Shown here: piece by piece, positions 41,499 to 50,701 of the stretch
Layout: the number at the start of each line of letters is the position of its first letter
Position numbering within the stretch: the first letter of the stretch is position 1
Source: Streptomyces sp. STR69
Lineage (GTDB): Bacteria > Actinomycetota > Actinomycetes > Streptomycetales > Streptomycetaceae
Direction: 5' to 3'
NCBI RefSeq assembly: GCF_024519455.1
Contig: NZ_JALJRY010000004.1
Coordinates: 62,001 to 126,000 of the forward strand
DNA length: 64,000 nt
Notes under the pieces: generated by a model
Seen by the model: only the letters and a program-made list of their open reading frames with translations
What the model was told of the DNA's origin: nothing
The model's database searches: none
Position numbers and translations under genes: made by a program

Positions 41499-42416
41499 CT
41501 AACCCTTGCTCAGCTGCTCGTGGAAACGGTGTGCCAGGTCCGTCAGCTCTTCCGCGCTGCGCGCGGTCTGCTGCAGGTCGACGAGGACCTCGTCGGCCCC
41601 TGCCGCGTGGGCGGCGAGCAGGTAGTCCGAGACCTGGACGACCGTTCCCCGGTGCGGAACGGCGTCGTCGGGCGCGGCCTCGGCCGTCACCACGGGGTTC
41701 ACGCGGACGACGGTGCGCAAGACGTCGGGGTCACGTCCGGCCGCCTCCGCGATCTGCCGGATCTGGCTGATGACGTAGGCCAGTTGGGGCACCGGCAGGG
41801 CGACTCCGGCCCAGCCGTCCGCACGGCGGCCGATGCGTTCCAGCGTGGCCGGGGTGAAACCGCCCAGAAGCACCGGCGGGCGCGGGCGCTGCACGGGGAG
41901 GGTTTCGATGTGGGCGCTCGGGATCGTCCACAGCTCGCCCTTGTACTCGGCCGAGGAACCGGACCAGACGTGTTCCAGGACGTCCAGGATCTCCTCCAGC
42001 CGGGCCCCGCGCCCACGCCACGGCACCCCGATCGCCTCGTACTCGTCGGACGACCAGCCGAGCCCGAACCCGAGATCGAGCCGCCCCCCGCTCAGGATGT
42101 CCACGGACGCCAGCGCGCGGGCCAGCAGGAGCGGGGAGTAGAAGGGGGCGTTGAGCGTGCTGGTCCCGAGGCGCAGCCGTCGGGTGGCGTGTGCCAGGAA
42201 GGACAGGGTGACGACGGGGTCCAGGAAGGTGCGGTACTCCTCCGGTACGGGACCTCCGCCGGGATAGGGGTCCTTGGGCCGCGTCGGTACGAGGGCCCGG
42301 TCGCCCACCCACAGACTGTCGAAGCCGATCTCTTCGACGGCGGCGGCGAACCCGGAGATGGTCGCGGGGTCCGTGAACAACCCGTACTGGGGAGATCCCA
42401 GTCCGATCTTGAGCAT
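41499..42416 (-). CDS. LLM-class F420-dependent oxidoreductase
   Basis: A 305-residue luciferase-like monooxygenase-fold protein (MLKIGLGSPQYGLFTD, AAVEEIGFDSLWVGDRAL, GRLDLGFGLGWSSDEY, ERIGRRADGWAG). Members in actinobacteria usually use coenzyme F420 rather than FMN. The ATG at 42416 has AGGTGA at good distance; a GTG nine bases upstream is the alternative. The substrate is unknown. It sits just upstream of the hemerythrin-like gene, which could handle oxygen or redox stress with it. Confidence 0.88.
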   Translation of the reverse strand: MLKIGLGSPQYGLFTDPATISGFAAAVEEIGFDSLWVGDRALVPTRPKDPYPGGGPVPEEYRTFLDPVVTLSFLAHATRRLRLGTSTLNAPFYSPLLLARALASVDILSGGRLDLGFGLGWSSDEYEAIGVPWRGRGARLEEILDVLEHVWSGSSAEYKGELWTIPSAHIETLPVQRPRPPVLLGGFTPATLERIGRRADGWAGVALPVPQLAYVISQIRQIAEAAGRDPDVLRTVVRVNPVVTAEAAPDDAVPHRGTVVQVSDYLLAAHAAGADEVLVDLQQTARSAEELTDLAHRFHEQLSKG

Positions 42417-42532
42417 GTGTGTCACCTGTTCGAGAAGCTGGTGCGGTCCGTTCTCGGATCACCGTGCCGAACGCGGATCGACGTCCGGTCGACGGCGTGT
42501 GAAAGCGGGGTCGACCCGACGGGCGAACAGGC

Positions 42533-45500
42533 TCAGCGCCCCGCCGCTTCCTTCCGCAGCCGGTCGCTCACCTCGTGCACATGCTCAGCCGCGGAGATGT
42601 CGACCTCGGCCCGGTCCGAACTCAGCGCGGTGAACAGGCGGGCCACTTCCTGAGCGAAGCAGGCCGGGCTGCTCGGATCGTCCTCCGCGCCGCCGACGGC
42701 CTCCGACTCGGCGAAGAAGTCGACTGCCTCCGCGCTCCGCCCCTGGTCCACGAGCACGACCGACAGCAGCCGGGTGGACATGAAGAGCGTCAGCGGGTCG
42801 TCACCGTCGCGGGACCGCCGGATCCCCTCCCGCAGATCGGTTTCCGACGCTGTCAGATCACCGCGGATGAAGCCGAGCCAGGCCCTGATGTGCCGGGTCT
42901 GCGACGGCAGCGCCGGGTCGTCGCCCAGGTCCGCCGCCGCGACCGCGTGGTCCGTGACGCGTTCCAGTTCCCGCTGATGCGCGGGCCCGGCGAAGAGCCC
43001 GCTCGACGCGATCACCGACAGCGCGGCGACGACGATCTGCGAGGCGTCCGGGATGTCGCGCAACACTCTGGAGAACACCGCGACCAGCAGGGTGTGCTCG
43101 GCCAGCAGCCAGCTGCGCGCCTCGGCGGCGTCGGCGAACCGCAGTCCGGTCAGCGGCACGGAGAAGAGATGGATGCTGAGCGAGCCGGCCTGCTCGGTCG
43201 CGCTCATGGCCTGGAGCAGGGTGGCGTGCAGGAACATCGTCAGCCGTACGAGTGCCGCCTCGCGGTCCGCGACAGGATCCTCGCGGTCGGCGCGACGGGC
43301 GGCGAACGCCCGTACCAGATCGTGGAACCGGTAGCGGTCGGCCGAATGCGGTTCCAGCAGACCGGCCTCCACCAGATGCTCCAGCTGGTCCTCCGTCTCC
43401 GCTTCCGGCTGGTCGAGCAGTACCGCCGCGACCGCGACCGGGAAGTCCGCGGCGTCGAGCAGCGCGCACAGGCGCATCGCCCGGGCCTGGGCGGGGGCGA
43501 GGGCCCGGTAGCCGACCTGGAAGGTGGCCTCCACCGAGATGCCTCCGGCCCGCAACTCGTCGAGCTGGTGCTCCTCGGCGCGCAGCCGCAGCAGCTGCGC
43601 ACCGAGCCCGCGTCCGGGACGGGCCGCCGCGCGCGCACCGATGATGCGCAGCGCCAACGGCAACTGCCCGCACGCGTGCACCAGTTCCAGCGCGAGTTCC
43701 GGGTCGGCGGCGATCTCGGCGTCGCCGGTGAACCGGCCCAGCATGGCCACCGCCTCCTCCTGATCGGGCACCGGTACCTCGAAACGCGTCGCGCCCGGCG
43801 GTACGAGCGAGCGGTGCCGGGTCGTGATCAGCGCGGCGTTGCCGGGTGTGCCCGGGAGCAGCGGGGTCACCTGGGCGGTGTCGGACGCGTTGTCCAGGAG
43901 CACCAGGATCCGGCGGTCCGCGGTCAGGGTGCGGTAGGCCCCGGCGCGGGCGGTGGGCGTCGTGGGGATGGCGGCGGCGGGCATGCCGAGCGCGAGGAGG
44001 AAGTCGACCAGTACGTCCGCGGGATCGGCGGGTCGGCCGCCGTCGCCCCGCAGATCCACGTAGAGCTGTCCGTCCGGATAGTCGCCGCGGATGCCGTGGG
44101 CGAAGCGCAGTGCGAGCGCGGTCTTCCCCACACCGCCGATACCGCTGAGCACCGCGAGCGCTACGGCTTCCCCGCTGGGCCGCAACGCCAGCCGAAGCCG
44201 CTCCCACAACCGTTCCCGCCCGACGAAGTCGCCCGGCGCCGGGGGCAGTTGCTGCGGTCGCACACCGGCCGGGGCCTCCTCGGCCCGCACCGCCGTCGTG
44301 CCGGACCGGTCGCGTCCGTGGGCGGCGCCCGCTGCGATGTGCCGGCCCTGGTCGACTGACCGCGGCGGGGCGTCGCCGGACGCGGCGAGGGGCGTAGGTG
44401 CGCCGACGTCGGTCGGCGTCGCGGCAGTGGGCCACAGTGCGGGGCCGGTGTCCGGTGCGGCAGGGGGCGGTGGCATGGCACCGGTCGTGGTTGCGGCGTC
44501 GGTCTGCGGTATGGCAGCGGTCGGTGGCACAACACCGGTCGTGAATCCGGCGTCGGCTGGCGTTGCGGTACAGGTCGGTGGCGTGACGCCGCTCGTGGAT
44601 ACGGCATCGGTCGTCCCCGGAGAATCGGGAGAGGGCGCGGCATCGGGAGAGGGCGCGGCATCGGTCGAGAACATGAAGCCGGCCGAAGGCACAGCATCGG
44701 TCGAAGGCAGGGCACCGGCCGAAGGCACAACGCCGGCCGAAGGCACAACGCCGGCCGACGTCGTAGCACCGGTTGGGAACGCGGCACCAGCCGGGGCCGA
44801 GGCGTCACTCGCTGCCGTGGCCCCGGCCAACGCGTCGGCGCCGATCGCCGGTACGCCACCGGCCGATGTCGTGGCACCGCTGGGAAACGCGGCGCCAGCC
44901 GGGATCACCGCGGCGCCACTCGGCATCGTGGCCCCGGACGAGGCGCCGGCGCCGAGCGTCGGCACGCCACCGGGGTGTTCTCCCCCGAACCTCGACTCGA
45001 CGGGGTCGGGCTCGGTGCCGTTGAGGATGCGGGTCTGCAACTCGCGGAGTTCCGGTCCCGGGTCCATGCCCAGTTCGGCGACCATGGTGTCGCGGGCCGC
45101 GGCGTAGACCGCGAGGGCCTCCGCCGCCCGTCCGGCACGGTGGAGCGCACGCATGCGGAGCGCGTACAGGTCCTCCCGCAGCGGATGGTCGGCGATCAGT
45201 GAGATCAGTTCCGTCGCCACGCGGGCGTGCTCACCCAGTTCGTCGGCGCAACTCAACCGCGCCACCTGGGCGTTCAGCCGCAGTTCGGTGAACCGTCGGC
45301 GGTGCCGCTGGGCGTAGGGACCGGGCACGCCGGACAGCGGTTCCCCCGACCACAGTGCCAGCGCGGCGTCGAACGCGCGCAGGGCGGGGCCGGTCTGCCG
45401 CGCGGCTCGCAGTTCCTCGCCGTCACGGACGAGCCGCTCGAAGCGCAGGGCGTCGACGGCCCGCTCCGGGATGTCGAACCGGTATCCGCCCTGCGTGGTC

Positions 45501-45763
45501 TCCAGTCGGGCACGCTCCTCGCCCAACGAGAGACGGATGCGGTAGACGTACGTCTGCACCGAGCGCACCGCGTTGCCGGGCGGCTCCTCCCACAGCGCGT
45601 CGATGAGGTGGTCGAGACCGCACTGGCGTCCTTCGCCGAGCAGGAGCCGGACCAGGACCGCGCACTGCAGCGGACTGCCCGGATCCAGTCGGCGCCCGTC
45701 ATGGCGAGCGCTCAGCGACCCCAGCAGCCCGAACTCGTACCCCTCCACCGCCCCCGTTGCCAC
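42533..45763 (-). CDS. AfsR-like STAND regulator (BTAD plus NB-ARC)
   Basis: A 1076-residue regulator. Order: OmpR-type winged helix (about 5-95, FGLLGSLSARHDGRRL), BTAD helical domain (about 100-250, FDAALALWSGEPLSG, LYALRMRALHRAG), a very long Ala/Gly/Pro/Thr linker (about 260-490), NB-ARC ATPase with Walker A GIGGVGKTAL (Lys547) and Walker B RRILVLLDNA, then helical repeats to the C-terminus. It resembles AfsR/SARP-type regulators of secondary metabolism and is about 80 residues longer than AfsR. The GTG at 45763 sits 7 nt after a TAGACT -10 box, so translation may be leaderless. It is divergent from the PAP2 gene. Target genes cannot be read from the window. Confidence 0.88.
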   Translation of the reverse strand: MATGAVEGYEFGLLGSLSARHDGRRLDPGSPLQCAVLVRLLLGEGRQCGLDHLIDALWEEPPGNAVRSVQTYVYRIRLSLGEERARLETTQGGYRFDIPERAVDALRFERLVRDGEELRAARQTGPALRAFDAALALWSGEPLSGVPGPYAQRHRRRFTELRLNAQVARLSCADELGEHARVATELISLIADHPLREDLYALRMRALHRAGRAAEALAVYAAARDTMVAELGMDPGPELRELQTRILNGTEPDPVESRFGGEHPGGVPTLGAGASSGATMPSGAAVIPAGAAFPSGATTSAGGVPAIGADALAGATAASDASAPAGAAFPTGATTSAGVVPSAGVVPSAGALPSTDAVPSAGFMFSTDAAPSPDAAPSPDSPGTTDAVSTSGVTPPTCTATPADAGFTTGVVPPTAAIPQTDAATTTGAMPPPPAAPDTGPALWPTAATPTDVGAPTPLAASGDAPPRSVDQGRHIAAGAAHGRDRSGTTAVRAEEAPAGVRPQQLPPAPGDFVGRERLWERLRLALRPSGEAVALAVLSGIGGVGKTALALRFAHGIRGDYPDGQLYVDLRGDGGRPADPADVLVDFLLALGMPAAAIPTTPTARAGAYRTLTADRRILVLLDNASDTAQVTPLLPGTPGNAALITTRHRSLVPPGATRFEVPVPDQEEAVAMLGRFTGDAEIAADPELALELVHACGQLPLALRIIGARAAARPGRGLGAQLLRLRAEEHQLDELRAGGISVEATFQVGYRALAPAQARAMRLCALLDAADFPVAVAAVLLDQPEAETEDQLEHLVEAGLLEPHSADRYRFHDLVRAFAARRADREDPVADREAALVRLTMFLHATLLQAMSATEQAGSLSIHLFSVPLTGLRFADAAEARSWLLAEHTLLVAVFSRVLRDIPDASQIVVAALSVIASSGLFAGPAHQRELERVTDHAVAAADLGDDPALPSQTRHIRAWLGFIRGDLTASETDLREGIRRSRDGDDPLTLFMSTRLLSVVLVDQGRSAEAVDFFAESEAVGGAEDDPSSPACFAQEVARLFTALSSDRAEVDISAAEHVHEVSDRLRKEAAGR
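44623..44760 (-). repeat. 18-bp coding repeats in the regulator linker
   Basis: Adjacent 18-bp copies are visible: ATCGGGAGAGGGCGCGG units at 44624-44640 and 44642-44658, and CCGGCCGAAGGCACA units at 44715 and 44733 with related copies at 44679 and 44751. Six-codon units keep the frame, so the linker can grow or shrink without disrupting the domains. Confidence 0.75.
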
Positions 45764-45770
45764 CCGCCGG

Positions 45771-45776
45771 AGTCTA
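45771..45776 (-). promoter_or_regulatory. -10 box of the AfsR-like gene
   Basis: TAGACT on the minus strand ends 7 nt before the GTG at 45763, a leaderless arrangement. The -35 region is weak. Confidence 0.35.
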
Positions 45777-45877
45777 GCGGCCCCGACCCCCACCTCATCT
45801 GCAGCGCCCGGCCTCGTGAGCCGGATTGCGGTTAGGGTGCTGGTGGCTCGCGAAACGGACATGACGGGGGGCTCGCG

Positions 45878-46618
45878 TTGGATCGTCCGGCAGGAGCAGG
45901 AGAGGGCCTGGCAGCCGACGCGGGCCAGTTGGGGGCGCGTGCCGTACTGCCCCCGTCGCTGCGCCCCCGGCTCGCCCTGATCGCGGTCCTCGCCGCACTG
46001 GTGGTCGTCGCGCTCGGGGTCCTGTACTCGGGCCACAGCGCACCCGGCGCGGTGGACAGGTGGATCTTCCCGCCGACGGCGGACAGTGTGGGGCCGCCGT
46101 GGCGCCAAGTCGCCCTGGTCCTGGACTTCTTGGGCGAGCCCGCGGGATCGGCGATGGTGATCGTGGCCGGTGTGGTGGGCTGTCTGCTGGTACGGCGTCC
46201 CCGTGCGGCGGTGCTCGTCGTGGTCGGCGCCGGTGCGACCGTGGGGACGACCACGGTGCTCAAGCACGTGGTGGGACGGACCATCCACGGGCCCGGCAAC
46301 CTGTCGTACCCGAGCGGGCACACCGCCTTCGCCACCGCACTCGCCGTCATGGCGGCGCTGTTGGCGACGGACCGGCTCGGCCTCGGCAGGACGGCCGGTA
46401 CGTCACTCGTGCTCGCGGCGGGGCTGGTGGCCGGCGCGATCATGGGCTGGGCCGAGGTCGGGCTGGGCGCGCACTACCCGACCGACGCCCTCGGCGGCTG
46501 GTGCACCGCGCTGGCGGTGATCCCGGCGTCCGCGTGGCTGGTCGACCGGACGGCCGACCTGCTGAGCGATCGGTCGGCCGGACGGACGGCCGACGCCGGT
46601 CGGCGCGCGCCCCGCTGA
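45878..46618 (+). CDS. PAP2-family membrane phosphatase
   Basis: A 246-residue membrane protein with five or six helices and the PAP2 acid-phosphatase signature: KHVVGRTIHGPGN, YPSGHTAFA and GLGAHYPTDALGGW, which supply the Lys/Arg, Ser-Gly-His and His-Asp of the active site, predicted on the outer face. Substrates in the family are phosphatidate or undecaprenyl/polyprenyl diphosphate. The TTG at 45878 is the only start in frame after an upstream stop; a G-rich ribosome-binding site precedes it. It lies between the AfsR-like gene and the end of the polysaccharide operon, so recycling of the lipid carrier used by that operon is a reasonable guess. Confidence 0.88.
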   Translation: MDRPAGAGEGLAADAGQLGARAVLPPSLRPRLALIAVLAALVVVALGVLYSGHSAPGAVDRWIFPPTADSVGPPWRQVALVLDFLGEPAGSAMVIVAGVVGCLLVRRPRAAVLVVVGAGATVGTTTVLKHVVGRTIHGPGNLSYPSGHTAFATALAVMAALLATDRLGLGRTAGTSLVLAAGLVAGAIMGWAEVGLGAHYPTDALGGWCTALAVIPASAWLVDRTADLLSDRSAGRTADAGRRAPR

Positions 46619-46625
46619 CGTCACC

Positions 46626-47957
46626 TCACGCCAGGCGGCGGAACACCGGCTTCACCGCTCGCCCGGCCAGCCAGGGGTTGGGGTCGGCGGCGTCCAGTGC
46701 CTTCCGGTACACCGCGCAGGCCTGGGCCACCACGTCGACGGTGCGGTCGATGTCCTCGTCGTCGAGCGCGCTGCTCACCACGAAGGACGGGGCCAGCACG
46801 CCGCCCGCGAGGAGGCGGCGCAGGAACAGGGTGCGGTACTGCTGCGACGGCCGCAGGTTCTCGTCGAGGGTGGCGAAGACCAGGTTGCTGGCCCGGCCCC
46901 GGACGACGACGTGGTCGCCGACGCCCATGGCGGTGGCGGCATCGCGGACACCGGCGGCCAGCCGCTCGCCGAGGGCGTGCAGCCGCGCGGTGATGCCCTC
47001 CTCGACGTAGGTGGTCTGCACGGCCATCGCCGCTGCCAGGGAGTGCGTCTCCGCACCGTGTGTGGTGGACAGCAGGAACACCCGGTCGCGGGCGCCGGAG
47101 CCGCGCAGCCCGCCCCGCTCCATCAGGTCGCGGCGCCCGGCCAGCGCGGAGACGGCGAATCCGTTGCCCAGCGCCTTGCCGAACGTGGAGAGGTCGGGGA
47201 CGACGCCGTAGAGGCCCTGGGCGCCCGCCTCGGACCAGCGGAAGCCGGTGATCATCTCGTCGAAGATCAGGACGCAGCCGTGCCGGTCGGCCAGTTCGCG
47301 CAGGCCGGCGAGGTAGCCGGGCGGCGGCTCGGTGTGGGTGGCGGGTTCGAGGATCAGGCAGGCGATCTCGTCCGGGTACCGGGTGAGCATCTCCTCCGTG
47401 GCGGCCAGGTCGCCGTAGGGGAAGGACGCGATGAGCTCGGTGGTCGTCGACGGGATGCCGGCGGACATCGGGGTGGTGCCGATGAACCAGTCGTCGACGG
47501 AGAAGAACGGATGGTCGGAGCAGAGGGCCACCCGTGAGCGGCCGGTGGCGGCGCGGGCGAGGCGTACCGCGGCGGAGGTGGCGTCGGAGCCGTTCTTCGC
47601 GAACTTCACCATTTCGGCGGTCGGCACGGTGGCCAGGAAGCGTTCGGCGGCCTCGACCTCCAGGATGGAGGGCCGGACGAAGTTGCTGCCGCGGCCGAGT
47701 TCGCGCCGCACGGCCTCGATCACGCGCGGGTGGGCGTGACCGAGGCTGACCGACCGCAGGCCGGAGCCGTACTCGATGTAGCGGTTGCCGTCGACGTCCC
47801 ACACGTGGGCACCGCTGCCGTGGCTGATGACCGGGGCCAGGTTCTCGGGGTACTGGTCGTCGCCCTTGGCGTAGGTGTGAGCGCCCCCGGGGATCATGGC
47901 GTGCAGCCGCTCGTTGGCTGTCCGCGACAGGGGCAGGTCAAGCACTTCGGTGTCCAC
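46626..47957 (-). CDS. PLP-dependent aminotransferase, glutamate-1-semialdehyde aminomutase-like
   Basis: A 443-residue class III aminotransferase related to HemL. Features: GGAHTYAKGDDQYPE, NRYIEYGSGLRSVSLGHAHP, FAKNGSDATSAAVRLAR, LILEPATHTEPPPGYL, IFDEMITGFRW and the PLP lysine Lys261 in STFGKALGNG. Within a polysaccharide operon it more likely aminates a sugar or modifies an amino-acid side group than makes heme precursors. GTG start at 47957 preceded by GAGG, 7 nt after the RmlC-like stop. It is the last gene of the operon, convergent with the PAP2 gene. Confidence 0.88.
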   Translation of the reverse strand: MDTEVLDLPLSRTANERLHAMIPGGAHTYAKGDDQYPENLAPVISHGSGAHVWDVDGNRYIEYGSGLRSVSLGHAHPRVIEAVRRELGRGSNFVRPSILEVEAAERFLATVPTAEMVKFAKNGSDATSAAVRLARAATGRSRVALCSDHPFFSVDDWFIGTTPMSAGIPSTTTELIASFPYGDLAATEEMLTRYPDEIACLILEPATHTEPPPGYLAGLRELADRHGCVLIFDEMITGFRWSEAGAQGLYGVVPDLSTFGKALGNGFAVSALAGRRDLMERGGLRGSGARDRVFLLSTTHGAETHSLAAAMAVQTTYVEEGITARLHALGERLAAGVRDAATAMGVGDHVVVRGRASNLVFATLDENLRPSQQYRTLFLRRLLAGGVLAPSFVVSSALDDEDIDRTVDVVAQACAVYRKALDAADPNPWLAGRAVKPVFRRLA

Positions 47958-47964
47958 GAGGACC

Positions 47965-48516
47965 TCAACTTTCTCTGTGCTTCAGGACCTCGGCGAGGCT
48001 CGGCGCCTCACGGTCCCGTTGGGACATCAGTGCAACCGGCAGCGGCCAGGGAATGGCCAGCTCCGGGTCGTCGAAGGCGATGGTCACGTCCTCGGTCGGA
48101 TCGTGCGGGCGGTCGATCCGGTACGAGGTGTCAGCGGTGTCGGTCAGTGCCTGAAAACCGTGCGCGCATCCCGCGGGAATGTAAAGAGTTGGCTGTGATT
48201 CTCCTGTGAGTTCAAAGGAAACCCAATGGCGGTAGGTCGGGGAATCCGGCCGCAGGTCCACGACGACGTCGAAGATCCGCCCGTACGAGCACCGCACCAA
48301 CTTGGCCTCGCCGGCGCCGGATCGCAGGTGCAGACCGCGCACCACGCCCCGGACCGAGCGGGACAGGCTGTCCTGGACGAAGGCGTCCGGGTCCAGGCCC
48401 ACCGAGCGGACCACGTCGGCGTCGAAGGTGCGGCAGAAGAAGCCGCGTTCGTCGGTGTACGGCGTCGGTTCGAAGAGGAACGCGCCGGTGATCTCCGGGA
48501 CTTCGGTCGCTTTCAT
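47965..48516 (-). CDS. dTDP-4-dehydrorhamnose 3,5-epimerase-like (RmlC/cupin) protein
   Basis: A 183-residue cupin of the RmlC family: FLFEPTPYTDERGFFCRTFD, DSLSRSVRGVVRGLHLRS with the catalytic His, KLVRCSYGRIFDVVVDLR, and IPAGCAHGFQALTD. RmlC enzymes epimerise NDP-4-keto-6-deoxyhexoses at C3 and/or C5. The usual RmlA, B and D are not in the window, so the substrate may be a CDP-sugar made by this operon. ATG overlaps the pyruvyltransferase stop by 4 nt. Confidence 0.9.
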   Translation of the reverse strand: MKATEVPEITGAFLFEPTPYTDERGFFCRTFDADVVRSVGLDPDAFVQDSLSRSVRGVVRGLHLRSGAGEAKLVRCSYGRIFDVVVDLRPDSPTYRHWVSFELTGESQPTLYIPAGCAHGFQALTDTADTSYRIDRPHDPTEDVTIAFDDPELAIPWPLPVALMSQRDREAPSLAEVLKHRES

Positions 48517-49757
48517 GGAGACTCCTGGCGGGCGTCGGCGTGGGCGTGGGTGTGGCCGGTCGCGAGGAACACGGCCGCGGTCAACGAGCCGAACTGGTCC
48601 CGCAGTTGGCGGGCGGCGGCCAGGTTCCGCTCGGCGAGGGTCTGCCGCAGTTCGGGCGATCGCTTCTCCAGCGCCCGGAATTGCTCCAGCAACCTGTCGG
48701 CGTCGACCTCGCGCGCCGGGTGGCAGTACGCGCCCAGGCCCATGCGGTCCATGAGCGCGTCGCTCTTCGCCGCGTAGCTGAGCGCGAGCACCGGCGTTCC
48801 CGTCTTCAGCGCGCAGATCAGGTTGTGGTACCTGACTGCCACCACGGTGTCGGCGGCCGTCATCTCCTTCATCAGGTCGGCCAGGGAGGTCGGTTCGGCC
48901 GCGGTGACCAGCGGTGAGTCGACCGCGTCGAGGATCGCGGCGACCACCGAGGCGTCGCACTGGTCGCCGGTGAGCAGCCGGACGGGCCTGCCCTCCTCGA
49001 CCAGCGTGCGGACGAACCGGATCGTGCCGTCGAGGTAGCGCCGGTAGATCTCGTCGGCCCGGGCGCGGTCGTCGTTGCCGCCGTGGAAGTCCATGACGCC
49101 GACGCAGACCGTGCCCGGCGCGTCCGAGGGTGCGCTCGGCGGCGGTGACGGCAGGGAGAAGGCGAGGTCCGGATAGACCTCGTCGCGCGCGGTGTCCACG
49201 CCCATCGCCCGCATCGCGTCCCGGGACTGGGCGTCCCGGTAGGACCGGTAGGCGGCCAGCCGCCCCGACCAGCGGACCAGGGCGCGGGTGGGCCGGTTGC
49301 GGATCTCGGCGGCGCCGACGCTGACCAGCGCGACCCGGGTGCGCGTCAGTCGGCCGCTCGCGCAGAGCAGGAACAGGGAGTAGGGGAAGCCCCAGGGCCG
49401 TAGCGGCAGGGTGGCTTCCAGGACGCCCATGCCCGGCACGATCACCACGTCGTGGCGGCGTACCCAGGCGGCGGTGCGGAAGATGTCGACGAACTTGCCC
49501 AGGCCCTTCGACGCGATCGAGCTCACGCGGGACGCGGTCCGGTACTCGGCGCGGTTCCAGTGCATCCGGGTGGCGGGTATGCCGAACCGGGCCGTCACGG
49601 CCTCGGGTCCGCCGCAGAAGGCGTCCACGGCCGCGTCCGGGTGGTCGGCGCGGAGGTAGCCGAGGACGGCTTCGAGCGATCCGTCGTTGCCGAGGTTGCC
49701 GGAGCCGAGCAGGCCGAACACCCCGACGCGCACCGGCCGTTCGGGCGCGGAGGTCAT
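48513..49757 (-). CDS. Polysaccharide pyruvyltransferase family protein
   Basis: A 414-residue protein with the CsaB/WcaK-type fold: VGVFGLLGSGNLGNDGSLEA at the N-terminus, HDVVIVPGMGVLE, GVMDFHGGNDD, RPVRLLTGDQCD, and the late AVRYHNLICALKTGTPVLAL containing the conserved His. These enzymes attach ketal pyruvate from PEP to sugars, giving the polymer negative charge. Start ATG overlaps the upstream GT2 stop (ATGA). Confidence 0.88.
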   Translation of the reverse strand: MTSAPERPVRVGVFGLLGSGNLGNDGSLEAVLGYLRADHPDAAVDAFCGGPEAVTARFGIPATRMHWNRAEYRTASRVSSIASKGLGKFVDIFRTAAWVRRHDVVIVPGMGVLEATLPLRPWGFPYSLFLLCASGRLTRTRVALVSVGAAEIRNRPTRALVRWSGRLAAYRSYRDAQSRDAMRAMGVDTARDEVYPDLAFSLPSPPPSAPSDAPGTVCVGVMDFHGGNDDRARADEIYRRYLDGTIRFVRTLVEEGRPVRLLTGDQCDASVVAAILDAVDSPLVTAAEPTSLADLMKEMTAADTVVAVRYHNLICALKTGTPVLALSYAAKSDALMDRMGLGAYCHPAREVDADRLLEQFRALEKRSPELRQTLAERNLAAARQLRDQFGSLTAAVFLATGHTHAHADARQESP

Positions 49758-50701
49758 GCGTGCCTCCCCTCGCGGCCGGCGACGAGGGCGTCCACGGAGA
49801 CCGTGAGCTGGGACGGGTCGACCGGGGCGCGGTCCTCGACCCGCTCGCCGGCGCCCGGGCGGACCCGGCTGGTCATCCACGAGGCCAGGTGGCGGTAGCA
49901 GGCACGCCGGTCGGCCGGGGACAGCGGTGCCCGCCGGATCGCCGAGGCGAAGCCCCAGATGTACTCGGCGAGCAGCCGGGGCGTCGGGTGCAGCGCGCCT
50001 GCCCGGCGCGGGTCCAGGTTGACGCAGCGGGCGCGCTTGGAGGGGTTCGCGCGCTCGGCGCGGGTGGGGTGGTCGCGGCGGAAGTACAGCAGTTCCGGCA
50101 CCTGGTGGAAGCGTCCGTGCAGAGTGATCTCGGCGACGAACGTGCGGTCCGCGTGGTGGTAACTGTCCATCGGTTTCACCCGGCGCAGCACGTCGGCCCG
50201 GATCACCCCGTAGAAGTCGTCGCCGCCCGGCTCGAACAGCAGGCTGCGGAAGCGCTCCGGCGCGTGCGGGGAGCCGGTGGCGAGCGTGTACTCGTAGGGC
50301 ACCGTCACCTGACCGTCGCCGTCGATGACCGCCTGGTCGGTGTGCGCGAGGATCACGTCCGGCCGCTCGTCCAGCGCTTCTATGCAGCGCGTCAGCAGGT
50401 CGCGGCCGTAGAGGTCGTCGTGCGAGGCCCACTTGAAGAGTTCGCCGCGGGACTCGGCGAAGACGTGGTTGTGGTTCGGGGTGGCGCCGATGTTGCGGGG
50501 CAGCCGGAGATAGCGGATGCGGGAGTCCTGCGCGGCGTACTTGCGGCAGATGTCTTCGGTGGCGTCGGTCGAGGCGTTGTCGGAGACGACCAGTTCGAAG
50601 TCCTCGTAGGTCTGGCCGAGGAGGGCGTCGAACGACTCGGCCAGGTACTCCTCGCCGTTGTACACGGGCAGGCCGATGCTCAGCCGCGGTCGGTCGGTCA
50701 T
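49754..50701 (-). CDS. Family 2 glycosyltransferase
   Basis: A 315-residue GT-A fold enzyme with LSIGLPVYNGEEYLAES, ELVVSDNASTDATEDIC and the metal-binding region KWASHDDLYGRDLL. The acceptor-side DYxxH-like segment is ADRTFVAEI. It transfers an NDP-sugar to the growing lipid-linked glycan on the cytoplasmic face. The C-terminal 60 residues are Arg-rich and helical. ATG overlaps the flippase stop by 4 nt. Confidence 0.9.
   Translation of the reverse strand: MTDRPRLSIGLPVYNGEEYLAESFDALLGQTYEDFELVVSDNASTDATEDICRKYAAQDSRIRYLRLPRNIGATPNHNHVFAESRGELFKWASHDDLYGRDLLTRCIEALDERPDVILAHTDQAVIDGDGQVTVPYEYTLATGSPHAPERFRSLLFEPGGDDFYGVIRADVLRRVKPMDSYHHADRTFVAEITLHGRFHQVPELLYFRRDHPTRAERANPSKRARCVNLDPRRAGALHPTPRLLAEYIWGFASAIRRAPLSPADRRACYRHLASWMTSRVRPGAGERVEDRAPVDPSQLTVSVDALVAGREGRHA

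Noticed and set aside
42575..44359. 594-codon plus-strand frame opposite the AfsR-like gene
   Set aside because: Antisense shadow; no domain, while the minus strand shows NB-ARC motifs.
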